Assembly: GCA_039566865.1 (NCBI GenBank)
Contig: CM076960.1
Location: 14,298,501 to 14,362,500, forward strand
Origin: Aurelia coerulea
Lineage: Eukaryota; Cnidaria; Scyphozoa; Semaeostomeae; Ulmaridae
Direction: 5' to 3'
Length of the DNA: 64,000 nucleotides
This document shows, piece after piece, positions 22,761 through 34,062 of this stretch. Numbering within the stretch: the first letter of the stretch is position 1; each line of letters opens with the position of its first letter. The notes beneath the pieces were generated by a model that saw nothing but the letters and a program-made list of their open reading frames with translations, was not told where the DNA came from and made no database searches. A program made the translations under genes and the position numbers.

Positions 22761-22858
22761 TTTTTGATAAAATGGCATAATCTTACTGATTTTTAATTCA
22801 TTTTAAGTTTTCAAAGAGATACTCGTCAGAAATCTCCATTCAATGATTATTGTTGAGG

Positions 22859-23455
22859 AACAAGGACAGATTTGGTACGACAATAGCATGAGTTGCTTTC
22901 GTTGACACCTGAATTCAAAGCGATTTGCGATCGCAGACAAAGGAAAGTCCCTCAACCAGTAATTCAAAACAAACAAAACCGCAAAAGGTTCTCTGAAACC
23001 CAGGTAGCTAGCGCGATCGTTGTGCATTCCAGAAATTGTTTTTAAGAGCAAACATGAGCATATATCGAAAGGAGAAGAATATATCTACACATCTACCTCG
23101 GGCGTTCTATTTATGTGGTTCAGAAGCTGAGCAGTAATTTTTCTAATAACACCCAAAAATAAGGGAATTGAATCGCCTCCCAATTGGCTTTTGAACCAAA
23201 TAAATAAAATGCCTGAGGTAGATGAATAGATATATCCTTCTTCTTTCGATATATGCTCATGTTTGCTCTTAAAAACAATTTCTGGAATGCACAACGGGCG
23301 CACTAGCTACCTGGGTTTCAAAGAAACTTTTGCGGCTTTGTTTGTTTTGAATTACTGGTTGAGGAAATTATCTTTGTCTGCGATCGCAAATCGCTTCGAA
23401 TTGAGGTGTCAATAAAAGCAACTCATGCTATTGTCTTACGAAATCTGTCCTTGTT
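22859..23455. mobile_element. Foldback MITE, family MU1, 9-bp duplication
   Basis: TTGTTGAGG at 22850-22858 and 23456-23464 flanks aacaaggacagattt ... aaatctgtccttgtt. The element is an almost complete palindrome: acaatagcatgagttgcttt near the left end pairs with its inverse near the right. 597 bp. Related to 204-767. Confidence 0.88.
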
Positions 23456-23464
23456 TTGTTGAGG

Positions 23465-24254
23465 ATGATGAGAATGATCGTGAATTTTGAATGGATTTTG
23501 CTGATGCGATACGTATGAGATAGCATGGATTTTGCGTAACTAAAGCTGATATGGTCTGTTGGTTATCCAAGCCATCGGATATACAAGCTATTCGGTACCG
23601 TACAGCCGGTTAACAAGACCCAATTTCAAAGGAAAATAATGACTTGTTCCTAGGGAATAATAGGCTGAATAAGAGGCTAGTACCGTGTAACTGTGGTCTC
23701 AGTATTTCAGGAGCTGGTTCCATTCGGTTCCGTTCCGTGTTCCTCATTTCAGTGGGAGACACGTGTCTTACCTTTCAGTCTTTTTCGAGGCAAAGACGCC
23801 ATGTTGCTTGGTTGCCTAGAAACTATCTTTGACAGATGTTGTTATCTCGAAGATATCTGCAAATTCAAAGAGAGGGTGAATAATTTCACGATGTTGTGAG
23901 GAGAATTCATTAATCTTATTCAAATGCGAAACAAAAGAAATAAAAACGATCACATACGTCCTTTTCAAAATTTGATTGAGGTTAAAGAAATTCAAGCTAG
24001 CTATGCGAAAACAGTTAAATTAGCTGCGAGCTGTCTTTAAAACATGGAATAGCAGTACTGGTTTTCAGAAAAAAGATTTTCTCGCCAATCATTTTTCACC
24101 AAGATACGTGAATCACACCTTTGTATCGAAAAATGCTTAGTTTATTACACTTTTCTTAGATTGCTACGATTGGACACCGTCTACTTCGTGGATGAGGTGT
24201 AATGTCTACCTCTCCATTCTCTAATTTAGAGTTAAGGTTGCTAATTAGCAGCCA
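23465..24254. other. Unassigned sequence
   Basis: Two short plus-strand ORFs near 23644-23899 lack known motifs. No splice-flanked exon with homology seen. Confidence 0.35.
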
Positions 24255-24437
24255 TTCGAAGCAGCGTCCTGGTCCTTCCTCTCGATGTGACCACACCTCG
24301 TGATTCCTCTAGCCTGGAATTACAGAGAGTTGGCGACTGTCCACACAATTTGCAGCAGGTTCGGCAGAACGGGTACTCGAACCACCAACCTTCAGATTGG
24401 GAGTCAAGCGTGCTGCCACTGAGCCATCCCCGCTACG
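24255..24437 (-). mobile_element. tRNA-derived SINE (minus-strand copy)
   Basis: The reverse complement has gcggggatggctcagtggca, a B-box-like ggttcgagtacc and the conserved tail aatcacgaggtgtggtcaca then gaaggaccaggacgctgctt. Same family as 3486-3690 and 61715-61921. Confidence 0.82.
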
Positions 24438-25429
24438 TGTTTTTCGGCCACTTTTAATATAAACTTCGGGAATGACAACTTGTCAAAGCTACAGTTGAAG
24501 GCTGGTCTCCATTTGAGTGCTTCTCAATGTGACCAGAGATAAGACAATAAATTGATACACCGCAGCACCCGTGGCGGTTGCCAATCTATTGTCTAAAACC
24601 TGGTCGCAGCGTCCGCTTGCTCAACAAGAATGTCTATCACCCTCAAGTGAGACCGCTTTCATATGAAAGCAACCAAGATGTGATACAACATACTTCATTC
24701 ATTCTTTTAGCTATAAACGGGAAATAATTTCATAAAAATAGAGCGAATGCTATTTTACTACCACAATCTTTCAAACAGATAAATTCATTAAGAGACCCCC
24801 AGTTGTTTGTTTAAACGAGATTGAGACGAAAAACGTGACGGGGACGTAGTTTATTGGTCGCGTAAATTTCAACGATTCTGATTGGTGTTCATAACGCAGC
24901 TCGAATCTTTAACATCTTTCTGATTGGCTTATATAAAGAACAGAAAAAGGAATAAAACAATTTTTCATCATTCCATTCCATAATCCCGCTCCACCATTTC
25001 ACAATTTCATTCCACATTCCATCATTCCACCAACTGAGTTCACTGTTTCATCGATCCGTTCCACCTTTCCACATTCCACATTTTAATGATAGCCATTGAC
25101 AGCACAGGCCTCCTGACTTCGGTTGCTTGAATTGTTATAGTTTTAGTGAGCGCACTGTTTCTTGTTATTAGTACCATTGTTAAAGATTAACAACACAACT
25201 GCCCAGCTTGGCAAATAAACATGGTAGCTTGTTCTAAACACTTTGTTATGTGATGTCTTCCGCTGTTTATCACTCGGTTTATTCTATCATATTGTAATGC
25301 TATATTTTATGACACTGATAATTGACCAAAAATTTTACAATTGTTGTTCAATTGTTGCGTTGCCGGAGGAAACTCTGTTGTTGCTGTTGCTTTAAACTGT
25401 TGCTGTTGTTGTTACTAAATATTTAAAAT
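24438..25429. other. Unassigned sequence with a low-complexity tract
   Basis: At 24970-25085 a CCATT/CCACA-rich tract (attccattcc, ccaccatttc, attccacattcc) forms a degenerate short tandem repeat. No gene recognised. Confidence 0.45.
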
Positions 25430-27620
25430 ACTATCGTCATGGGATGGGACGTAAAGATCATGGTCAATTTCTTTTTGTTTGTCACTACAACCTTCCTTCT
25501 TGTTAGGCTTCATATTGTCGTTCTCTGTTGTTGTTGTTGCTAAAAACTGTTGTTGTTGTTGTTGTTGTTACTAAACAGTAAAATTACCATCGTAATGGGA
25601 CGTAAAGGATGATGGTCAATTCCTTTTTCCGCTTGCCACTGCAATCTTCCTTCTTGTTTGTCTTCATATTGTTGTCTTTGTTGTTGTTGTTGCTGAATAC
25701 TGTTGTTGTTTTTGTTGTTGTTGTTACTAAACAGTAAAAGTGCCATCTTAATGAGACGTAAAGGATGATGGTCAATTCTTTTTTCCGTTTGTCACTACAA
25801 CCTTCCTCCTTGTTAGGCTTCATATTGTCGTTCTCTGTTGTTGTTGTTGCTAAGTACTGTGGTTGTTGTTGTTGGTGTTACTAAACAGTCAAAGTACTAT
25901 CTTAATGAGACGTAAAGGATGATGGTCAATTCCTTTTTCCGTTTGCCACTGCAATCTTCCTTCTTGTTATTCTTCAAATTGCTGTTCTCTGTTGTTGTTG
26001 TTCCTACATACTGTTGTTGTTGTTGTTGTTGTTACTAAACAGTAAAAGTACCATCTTAATGGGACGTAAAGGATGATGGCAGTGGTGTAGAGCTGGGGGG
26101 GCTCAGGGGGGCTCAGCTCCCTAGTTATTTTTTCCATAATTTAGGGGGGTTTAGCCCCCCTAGTTATTCTGAATAAATTTTGATTTTCTTAATTTGTTTA
26201 TTATGACCAAAATGACAGAACAAGGTAATGTTATATTCTTTTAAAGAAGAGATCCTGGTGTTTGGTTTGCACCAAGATGAGATCTTCAATGACTGTCAAG
26301 CTCTTATCTTCCTTGATGTTTATAAGCATAAATGGGCCTCATGTACATCTATGGGATGCCACTAACGTTACATCAAAATGGCTTCAGAAACACACAAGTG
26401 CAAATGACAATAGAACAAGGAAGTGCAAACAGACATCATAAGTGGCAAGGCGATGAGGGTATAGGGTGCCCCCCACTTGTTTCGAAAAATTGTCCTCGAT
26501 ATTCCTTTAACACGGAAGAGAAATGGCTGGGTATAGGTTCGGTGAGAATTTTTCCGTGAAATGCCAATTGCTAGAAGGGGATTATACATAATTGAACTGT
26601 GTTACCAAAGCTTCCATTTTAGCACTGGTAAATATGGAGTCAGGGGATGCCTTCTGAGCCAAAGAAAAGGATGTTTTTTCAAAAATTTTCTTCGTGCTCT
26701 GATTTGTAGGATAACTGTCAGTTGTCACAAAAAAACTATCAAGGTTTTCTTGTTGCTAATGGCAAGCATGATATTGGGAGATGCATTCTAAGCCAAAGTA
26801 AAGGATGTCTCTTCTAAAATGTTCTTCGTGCTCCAATTTATAGGATAACTGTCACAAAACTATCAAGGTTTCCTCACTGCTAATGGCAAGCATGATATTG
26901 GGAGTTGCATTCTACGCCAAAGTAAAGGATGTTTCTTCAAAAATTTTCTTCTTGCTCTGATTTGTAGGATAACTGTCAGTTGTCACAAAATTATCAAGGT
27001 TTCCTCACTGCTAATGGCAAGCATGATATTGGAAGATGCATTCTACGCCAAAGTAAAAGGTGTGGCTCCAACAAATTTCCTGGTGCCACCTCTCTAACTG
27101 AGCCCCCCTAGTTATTAATCTAGCTCTACACCACTGGATGATGGTCAATACCTTTTTCCGTTTGTCACTACAACCTTCCTCCTTTTTAGGCTTCATATTG
27201 TCGTTCTCTGTTGTTGTTGTTGCTAAGTACTGTGGTTGCTGTTGTTGGTGTTACTAAACAGTCAAAGTACTACCATAATGGGACGTGAAGGATGATGGTC
27301 AATTCTGTTTCCGTTTGTCACTACAACCTTCCTCCTTGTTAGGCTTCATATTGTCGTTCTCTGTTGTTGTTGTTGCTAAATACTGTTGTTGTTGTTGTTG
27401 TTGTTGTTACTAAACAGTAAAAGTACCATCTTAATGGGACGTAAAGGATGATGGTCAATTCTTTTTTCCGTTTGTCACTGCCATCTTCCTTCTTGTTTGT
27501 CTTCGTATTGTTGTCTCTGTCGTTGTTGTTGCTGAATACTGTGGTTATTGTTGTTGCTTTTGTCGTTGTCAATAAATATCTAAAATACATCGTCATGTGA
27601 CGTAGAAGATCATCGTCAAT
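25430..27620. repeat. 155-bp minisatellite with embedded (TTG)n, split by a hAT-like element
   Basis: The landmark ggatgatgg recurs at 25608, 25763, 25918 and 26071, then at 27290 and 27446. The step is 153-156 bp once the insertion is subtracted. Each unit has a (ttg)n run, ctaaacagta, cgtaaaggatgatgg and ttccgtttgtcactacaacc. Diverged units at both edges (around 25437 and 27594) carry gatcatggtcaatttctttt-like variants. Asn/Thr/Gln-rich minus-strand ORFs are translations of the array. Confidence 0.9.
26080..27136. mobile_element. hAT-like non-autonomous element, 8-bp duplication
   Basis: Ends cagtggtgtagagct and agctctacaccactg are perfect 15-bp inverted repeats. GATGATGG at 26072-26079 and 27137-27144 is the target duplication. 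It lies within a minisatellite whose other units show the unoccupied site. Each end also carries a ctagttatt block and G/C runs (ggggggctcag; gagcccccctagttatt). The interior has about 2.5 tandem units of 124-134 bp built on ggataactgtca and atggcaagcatgatattggg (26700-27060). No transposase is readable. Confidence 0.9.
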
Positions 27621-27755
27621 TTCTTTTTGTTTGTCACTACAATCTTCCTTCTTGTTTCTTCACTGTCGTCAATCATTAATCAATTTTGACGCTTTCTCTT
27701 CATATTTTCTGATTAGAAATTCAGGAACGCAACAGAACATTTTTATAAGGAAACG
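27621..27755. other. Unassigned sequence
   Basis: Short AT-rich spacer between the minisatellite and a MITE half; nothing recognised. Confidence 0.3.
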
Positions 27756-27985
27756 AGCATAGGCTCCAAATCTTTAAAAACGTCTTTTTAAAATTCTACG
27801 ACTTATTCATTTGAATCAAATGGCTTGAAGGAAACTTCAGCTACTTTCCTATAATTCTACTGTTAACATTTTCAGAAATCTAGAACAGTTTCAAAATAAC
27901 AGCATATTTCGCATTTCAACTGCTTTTAGTATCTGACGTCATCAAATTTTTAAATAAAGAAAAAGAGTGAAAGACTTATTCTTGG
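27756..27985. mobile_element. Foldback MITE, family MU2, half copy
   Basis: Begins agcataggctccaaatcttt and follows the family through ataattctactgtt and tctgacgtcatcaaattttt, then stops near the centre of the palindrome. The right half is missing. Confidence 0.75.
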
Positions 27986-27999
27986 TATTCTTGATATTC

Positions 28000-28884
28000 T
28001 TTCCTACCGCCCGTGTTAATACGCCTAACGAAGATATCATTGGAAAGAAGATATACTGTGCTTTAAGATGATATGGGTCAAATTGATTCAAATGTTATTG
28101 TTTCCTCAGGAATCTCGAATAAAGTTACACTTTACGAAAATCCCCTTTTTGCAAAATACCTGAAAAGGGCCTAAAACACTTGATCAAGTCGAAAGGAACC
28201 TGTCACAGCAAACAATAAAGAAAGTTCAATTTTTCATGGTGAGATATAACGTCTGCATATCTATTGCCATTGGATAGAAAAATTTAGTATTCGTTCAAGA
28301 ATTCATTTCATATAACTCTCTCTCGAGAGAGAATAAATGCCGTTGTGTCTTGTTTTGTGTGAGAGATTCTTTACTATTTGATCGAATGTTTTAGACCTTT
28401 TTCTGTCCACACGCTCCTTCAACAAACGATTTTCGTAAAGTCGAATTATAGTCAATGGTCATGTCGACTTATGTTTCTTTGCAACAGAAGTGCGAGAAAA
28501 ATCCCAAACATACTTCAGTCTTTCTGCTATCAAGTAAGACTGCGTTCACGCGATGCCGCTACAATTTAAAAACGGTGAAAAATATGACGGACAGGCCTCC
28601 CGTTCACATGAAAACGGCACAATTTTGGCGGGCAGATTTTGAACACGGTAGATTTTGAAAACGGAGCTTTAGCCGGCTCAGTTTTGAAAACGGCATTTTG
28701 CTGGGATCGTGTGAAAGCTAGCTCAAATATTGCTACCGTCACATGTTTTACCCGCGGTTTTACCGTTATCAAAATGTGCCGGCATCGTTTGAACGCAGTA
28801 TCAAATTCGATTTATTCAATTCATTCAGTACCCTAGGCCCCACGGTTTCTCACACGTCCAAACTTCTTTTTGGCACACCCGGTA
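28000..28884. mobile_element. TA-type TIR element, family F, left end missing
   Basis: The right end at 28865-28884 reads cttctttttggcacacccgg plus ta. The interior (cttgatcaagtcgaaagg, aacaataaagaaa, tattgccattggatagaaaa) aligns with 62750-63380. The copy contains a nested element at 28539-28799. Confidence 0.6.
28539..28799. mobile_element. 261-bp TIR element nested in family F
   Basis: Ends actgcgttcacgcgatgccg and cggcatcgtttgaacgcagt are inverted with two mismatches. The interior repeats gttttgaaaacgg-type words several times. No target duplication was resolved. Both strands have mirror-image short ORFs. Confidence 0.7.
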
Positions 28885-28919
28885 GAAATTTACAATGGCT
28901 TGTTAGATAACGCAGTCAC

Positions 28920-29068
28920 AGTTTGGCAAATATGCTGCTGCGGAGGGAATATATTCATTTCAGCAGAGGAAATATCTACGCTAGCTTCTCCGTTGTAGTA
29001 TTAAATAATGCTTTCCTCCGCAAAATAACAAAGCTGCAGCAATCAAGCACATCTGCAGCGTCTAAAGT
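28920..29068. repeat. Dispersed repeat R2, second copy
   Basis: Collinear with 19895-20085 (ctgcggaggga, gaggaaata, ttcctccgcaaaataacaaagctgc, tctgcagcgtct). It ends where the tcgca-rich element begins. Confidence 0.6.
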
Positions 29069-29510
29069 GGTTTCCATTAAATCGCAAAGTGTCGCAAGTG
29101 TCGCAAGTGTCGCATGTGTCGCAGAATTTTGGTTCTGCAACACATTGCGACGAATGGAAACTGCTGTACTAACATGCTGCGACACTTTGCGATCGGTGTC
29201 GCAGAGATAGAAACTTTTCTATCTCTGCGACACTTTGCGACACTCTGCGACACTCTGCGATCAATGGAAACACTTGTCCTAAAGTTCTGCGACCAATTGC
29301 GATCCCAGAACAAAAGAGTCACGTGATGTTGATCTGTTTCCAAAATTCCCGCCTTATTGTCTTTGAAACATGGCACCGAAATTCTGCAACACTCTGCGAC
29401 CAATGGAAACGTCCTGTCGCAGAGAGTCGCAGAGAGTCGCAGAGTTCAGCAAACCAAAATTCTGCGACACTCTGCGACACTTGCGACACTTTGCGATTTA
29501 ATGGAAACCA
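29069..29510. mobile_element. tcgca-rich TIR element
   Basis: Left gtttccattaaatcgcaaag and right ctttgcgatttaatggaaac are perfect inverted repeats. The interior is built from more than twenty copies of the words tgtcgca/tgcgaca, plus ctgcgaccaatgg and gatc.atggaaac spacers. This iterated subterminal pattern is typical of transposase-binding arrays. About 440 bp; no clear target duplication. Confidence 0.75.
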
Positions 29511-29559
29511 GGCTTAACAACCCATGATTTTATGCCAACCCTTTTAAAGATTTGGACTA

Positions 29560-29976
29560 CAGTGAAAATCCGCACATAAGAACCTTCATCTATTAAGAAA
29601 CTACAGCCCGAAATAATATATTTTGCACCCAATAAATAAGAACCATTTCAGGCTGATATCTTAACTACTAGGTTTTTAAACATGCGTTTCATTCATTCAT
29701 TGGGAAATAAATGCAACTTTTTTCCAATCAACCTCCTTCATGGACTCCAAAACATTACTTACAAAACTGTGATAGGCAGGGCCTGCAGAGGTAAACTAGC
29801 TAAGCTTGGGTTGAAGTGGATAGGGCAAAGAATGTAAATAAATTTGGCTAAGGTTTAGATTCACATATTTCCCTGTGTTAAGAACCTACACCCTGATTAC
29901 TGGATGTGCCTCATTGCATAAGAACCGAAACAGGCTGAATTCAAAATCTTAGGTTCTTATGTGCGGGTTTTTACTG
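29560..29976. mobile_element. TA-flanked TIR element (cagtgaaaatccgcac)
   Basis: TA|cagtgaaaatccgcacataag ... cttatgtgcgggtttttactg|TA, with inverted ends differing at one position plus an indel. The interior contains several aagaacc blocks and two ...caggctga motifs. Tc1/mariner-like duplication. 417 bp. Confidence 0.78.
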
Positions 29977-29992
29977 TATATGTTCCGAGGGG

Positions 29993-30119
29993 TACACTCT
30001 TCTGAAAAAGCGTACGAGATTCTTTAACACAATAGGATTTTCAGGAATTTTCTCCGGATTTTTCTTGAAAATAAAAGGATTTTTCCCAAAGGTGTACGAA
30101 ATTTTTAAAGAGTGATATG
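29993..30119. mobile_element. AGAGTG-ended short foldback element
   Basis: Left gtacactcttctgaaaaagc and right ggtgtacgaaatttttaaag + agtgata are imperfect inverted repeats around ggattttcaggaattttctc. The family also appears interrupted at 12886-13602 and as fragments near 34195, 51229, 54770 and 55990. Confidence 0.6.
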
Positions 30120-30487
30120 GTTCAAATAAATATCTCCAATTCAAATAAATATGAGCTAGGGCTTTATAAGACCAAACATGATCTTAATCCTAAATTCATG
30201 GGTGAAATCTTCATCGAGAAGAACATCTCATATAGCCTGAGATGTAATGACCACCTGTCAGTACCAATTCCACGCACAAATGCGTATGGTATAGAGACAA
30301 TCAGGTACACTGGACACAAACTCTGGCAATCGTTGCCACTAGAAATAAAAGAGTCTCATACCTTGACAGAATTTAAGAGGAAAATAAAAAAACATCAGTT
30401 CAGCGACTGCAACTGTAGATTGTGCAAGATCTATGTAAATAATTTAGGATTTTAAAAAACATGTAAATAGGACTATTCAGTAAATAA

Positions 30488-30543
<56 letters not shown>
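30117..30543 (+). mobile_element. 5'-truncated LINE: C-terminal ORF2 fragment plus (ATT)n tail
   Basis: A 112-codon ORF (30117-30455) contains RTNAYGIETIRYTGHKLWQS and ends FKRKIKKHQFSDCNCRLCKI...NNLGF. This is the pattern of the C-terminus of non-LTR retrotransposon ORF2 proteins (R.N.YG..S.RY.G..LWN.LP.EI, then FK..LK, then a Cys-rich end). After the stop comes a short AT-rich 3' UTR and about 18 copies of att. The reverse transcriptase core and endonuclease are absent. The clade (CR1, L2 or Rex type) cannot be fixed from this fragment. Confidence 0.75.
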
Positions 30544-30544
<1 letters not shown>

Positions 30545-30828
30545 GGGTGCGTTGCATAATTTCCCGCCTCCGTCCAGATAAGAAGAAGTTTTCGTGGGAA
30601 CCGTGCTCGTTTTAAAAAGAATATTGATGTGTTTTTGCGCGGTATGGTTATTTCCTTTGTTACTGGAACTGTTTTCATGTCAGTGACCATGTGACTGTAA
30701 TGTTTTCCTGGCTCTAGGATACTGGAATCATCAAAACATTGTGTAGTATCGGGACAATATGCGTAGACGACACAAGCTATTTGGTTTGCCTGTCATTCGC
30801 TGGTGACAAACATTTTTGTTTGTCGCTA
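30544..30828. other. Unassigned sequence
   Basis: Nothing recognised between the LINE tail and the CACG element. Confidence 0.3.
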
Positions 30829-30830
30829 TA

Positions 30831-31247
30831 CACGTTTTTTTATAAGAAACTGGTTTTTAAGAAACTAGTACTACGATGACCAAAAATTTAAGAAACTCTA
30901 GTACTACGCTCAAGAACAGTTAAGAAACTCTAAAACTTTATTTCTGTATGTCTCTCTTATTCTATGTCTCTCTAACAAAGGTACCTTCGTCTTTTCTAGA
31001 CTTTTAACTGCAAAATTGGTAAATTTTGCCTTGATGTGCATGAGTTCTTCTTGATGACAATGTCAATGCAAATGGAAGCCCTTTGTCGAGAAGAAGGCTC
31101 AACTTCGAACAATACCGCAATTTTAGGCCCAAAAAATAAGAAACTAATTAAGAAACTTTTACTACTAAAACACCAACATTTTCATGCCAAATTAAGAAAC
31201 TTTTAGTACTAAGTGCTGATCCAAGTTTCTTATGAAAAATAAACGTG
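30831..31247. mobile_element. TA-flanked MITE, family CACG, complete copy
   Basis: TA|cacgtttttttataagaaac ... ttatgaaaaataaacgtg|TA. Inverted relative to 14346-14767 and similar over its whole length. The right TA (31248-31249) is also the first two bases of a taccgggtgagcc end, so the two elements abut with a shared TA. Confidence 0.85.
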
Positions 31248-31600
31248 TACCGGGTGAGCCAATAAAAACAATCCCTGTTTGCAAGGCAACAGCTCCTTAG
31301 GTATCGCGGCGGTAAGAGTGGCAAAAGGCAAACATATTGTTTAATAGCGAAAAATATATTTTAAGATTTACCTGACTGGAATTGGCCTCTCCGTTCTCAA
31401 CTTTTGAGGGATTTTCTAGAGAAAGCCCATTCGAGAAAACTTAAAAAACGGCACAAAATCACGACCAAACTTTGTCCACATACTTCTGCCCTACAGCAAT
31501 GACTTCGACACGTTTTAGCACCTGTTATCCTCTTGGGATGATGAAATTACCTATAATTATGTTTCACTTTCATCTCCCTGAAGGGATAGGGATCACACGT
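31248..31600. mobile_element. TA-type TIR element, family G, truncated
   Basis: Starts taccgggtgagccaataaaa and aligns with 35240-35560 through acctgactggaattggcctc, cacaaaatcacgacc and gttatcctcttgggatgatg. The right end (an acccacccggta-type sequence) was not found. Confidence 0.7.
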
Positions 31601-31705
31601 GCTAAATAGATCATGCACAAGTCACCCAGGGTCGTGTTCGGGCACGCTGCAATTTAAAACTGTTAATGTCTGAAAATCAAAGTTGGCCTAAGCGGAAAAG
31701 ATTAA

Positions 31706-33797
31706 GGGAGTCAAAGGGGCTAAATAGCCAATTTGGGCTTGCAAACTAAAAAGGCTTTTCCTCATCAACCCCATATCTCACATTTCTGAAATTGGTATCA
31801 GAAGAAAGCTTAAAGTCTGAAGTTTCAAAAAACTTCAAATTTTCAAAAAATTTGCATAACAATACGTCATGACCAGGGGGTTAAGTTGTAAAAGTAAAAT
31901 GATCGATTTTCATAACCTCAACTTTAAACTGCAAAGGCTTCCAAACTTGATTGAATATGTAAGAAAGCTTTTGCATACAGAATTTTCAAGATATTTCCAA
32001 GAGCCTTATGATAGCTTTTTCAAATATTTCATCAAAATTCAAAATGGCGGCATGCGCAAGACTACAGCTAAATTTCAAATTTTGAATTGTTATAATTCAA
32101 GACAGGGAGGTGATATTAAAAAAATGGATCATAGGGATAAAGATAATGGTTATTACTATAACTGTACCAAATTTCATGACAATCAGATGAATAATACTGA
32201 AGTTTTATCAATTTTTGTCCGAAAAATTGCATTTTCGGCAAACGCAAGTTAAAGTTTGCACCAAGTAAATTACTTTGGTTTTGTTTATATTCTCAAATCT
32301 TATGGAACTACTCTGGGCAAAACAATTTTCTGAAGTCATTTACAAATCAATTCAATACTCTGAAGTGCTCTGTGATCTCATACAATTGTTAAAGTTGCCA
32401 TTTTCATGAGATCTTACTTCTCAGAGCCAACGAGCGTTTCAGTACAAGACTCTATATTTACACAAACTTGTTTGTCTTCATTTAAACCATGTCATTTTCT
32501 TTAAACTCTTCTCTATTTGCCTCCTTTCATTATAAGGTAGTCTATTTTGTTCTTTCTAGCTCAAAAAACATGATGTCAGAGCTTCTAAAAGCTGCAAAAT
32601 CAATACGTCCACTATTGAACTGCATGCTTATGCAAACAAGGGAAATTGTTATTGGCCATGCTAGTGATTATTTCCTTTGGTTTTGTTCTCAAAATTCTTT
32701 CCTCAATATAGAAAATCCATGATAACATCTTTGAAGATTACATTATCTTGTTGGAAATATCTCTGTCAAATACAATCTTCCACTAAATGCAAGACAAAGG
32801 AAGTGGATGACATTCATTCTGTCCTAGTGGGTTGTAGATTGTGGTACCTATCAATCACATAGATCATAATTCATACAGTTATGTGCAACTCAACAGTTAT
32901 GTCTGTGCATCTCACAACATATAATCTTCAAGCATGCACTTGGACACAATATTGCAAGTAGCAACACTTTCATTTGGAAGCACAAATGGAATTATTTGGT
33001 TATATATTTCTTCTTGACAGGAAATGTCTATGAGATTGCAAAAGAGCAGTTTTAGGCCCAACTGAACTCAGTTGAAACTCTTCTCAGCAATTTGGTCTTG
33101 CTTGCCTTTTTACCACTACCTACTAGAATACTCTGGCCAAAACTTAACAATCAATCTTCTTTTGGCAAACTTTTCATGTCCACAAATAAATAAATCTCAT
33201 TCAAGCGTCCACACAAACAGCTGATGTTCACTCAAGATGGCCGGAGCCAACAGCCAGCCAAGCAACATTATCATTCTCTCTTCTCCATAAATTGACTCGC
33301 TCCACCTGACCTTCAGTCACTTTTTTTATCAAAACCTGCTCTTCTTGGCGTTCTCTTAACTCTCTTCATCCTCATTGCAATGAATATTGTAAATTTCAGC
33401 AAAAAACCAAGTCTACGTTGCTTACAACAACACTGAGCTCGAACGGGCCTAAAGCAAAAAGTGCATCTATTTATTTTCGCTCTTTTATGATGCATTGTGG
33501 GTCTATCCTACAAGTAATATATAAAAATCGGACCAGGAAAGGACAGAGAGTTAGGGAATCAAACCTTTTTTCGATTGAATGAACATTTACGGAAAAACCC
33601 CCATGGCAACGGCGAAAAACACAGTTGCTAAGGAAGAAAAACATTGGGTGCTCATTATAAAACCATTGTTTTGTGTGATTAGAATTGAAAAGTTCGAAAA
33701 ATGAACTTTTCCATCAGAATCTTCAATAAATTTTGAGGGTTATGATAACAAAAACCGAAATTTCGACGAAAAATATTTTTTAGCCCCTTTGACTCCC
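31706..33797. mobile_element. 2.1-kb TTAA-flanked element T5
   Basis: TTAA (31702-31705)|gggagtcaaaggggctaaa ... tttagcccctttgactccc|TTAA (33798-33801). The 19-bp ends are perfect inverted repeats apart from length. This is the largest TTAA element here, yet the longest ORF (31869-32252, 127 codons) shows no piggyBac or Kolobok transposase motif and the rest is broken by stops. Probably a non-autonomous or internally replaced derivative. Confidence 0.78.
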
Positions 33798-33862
33798 TTA
33801 ATGGGCACTGCAGTACTTGAAATGCTAGAATAGCTGGATTGCAGTTGACTTGTCGGTTACTG

Positions 33863-34062
33863 TAGACTTGCTCCAAGTCTATTCCGTGGACTATCAGCAT
33901 TAAAGAATATAATTACTACTGCGGGGGCGTAAGCAACTAAGATGTGTCCCCAATTTGCTCGTAAGATAAATATTTTGACACATTAATAAAGTGATTGATT
34001 GATGACGCTGCGAAGGAGAAACGAGAAGGACACTGAGAATAGACTTGGAGGGAGCAAGTCTA
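33863..34062. mobile_element. MITE with tagacttgctccaagtcta ends
   Basis: Left tagacttgctccaagtctat and right atagacttggagggagcaag + tcta are inverted. Related to the 127-bp element at 9161-9287, which has the same self-palindromic end. No matching flanks found. Confidence 0.65.

Noticed and set aside
25540..27596. Asn/Thr/Gln-rich minus-strand ORFs
   Set aside because: They translate the (TTG)n-bearing 155-bp minisatellite and shift frame between units.
31869..32252. Transposase ORF of the 2.1-kb TTAA element
   Set aside because: No DDE-type motif spacing or Cys-rich end typical of piggyBac or Kolobok; it is too short.
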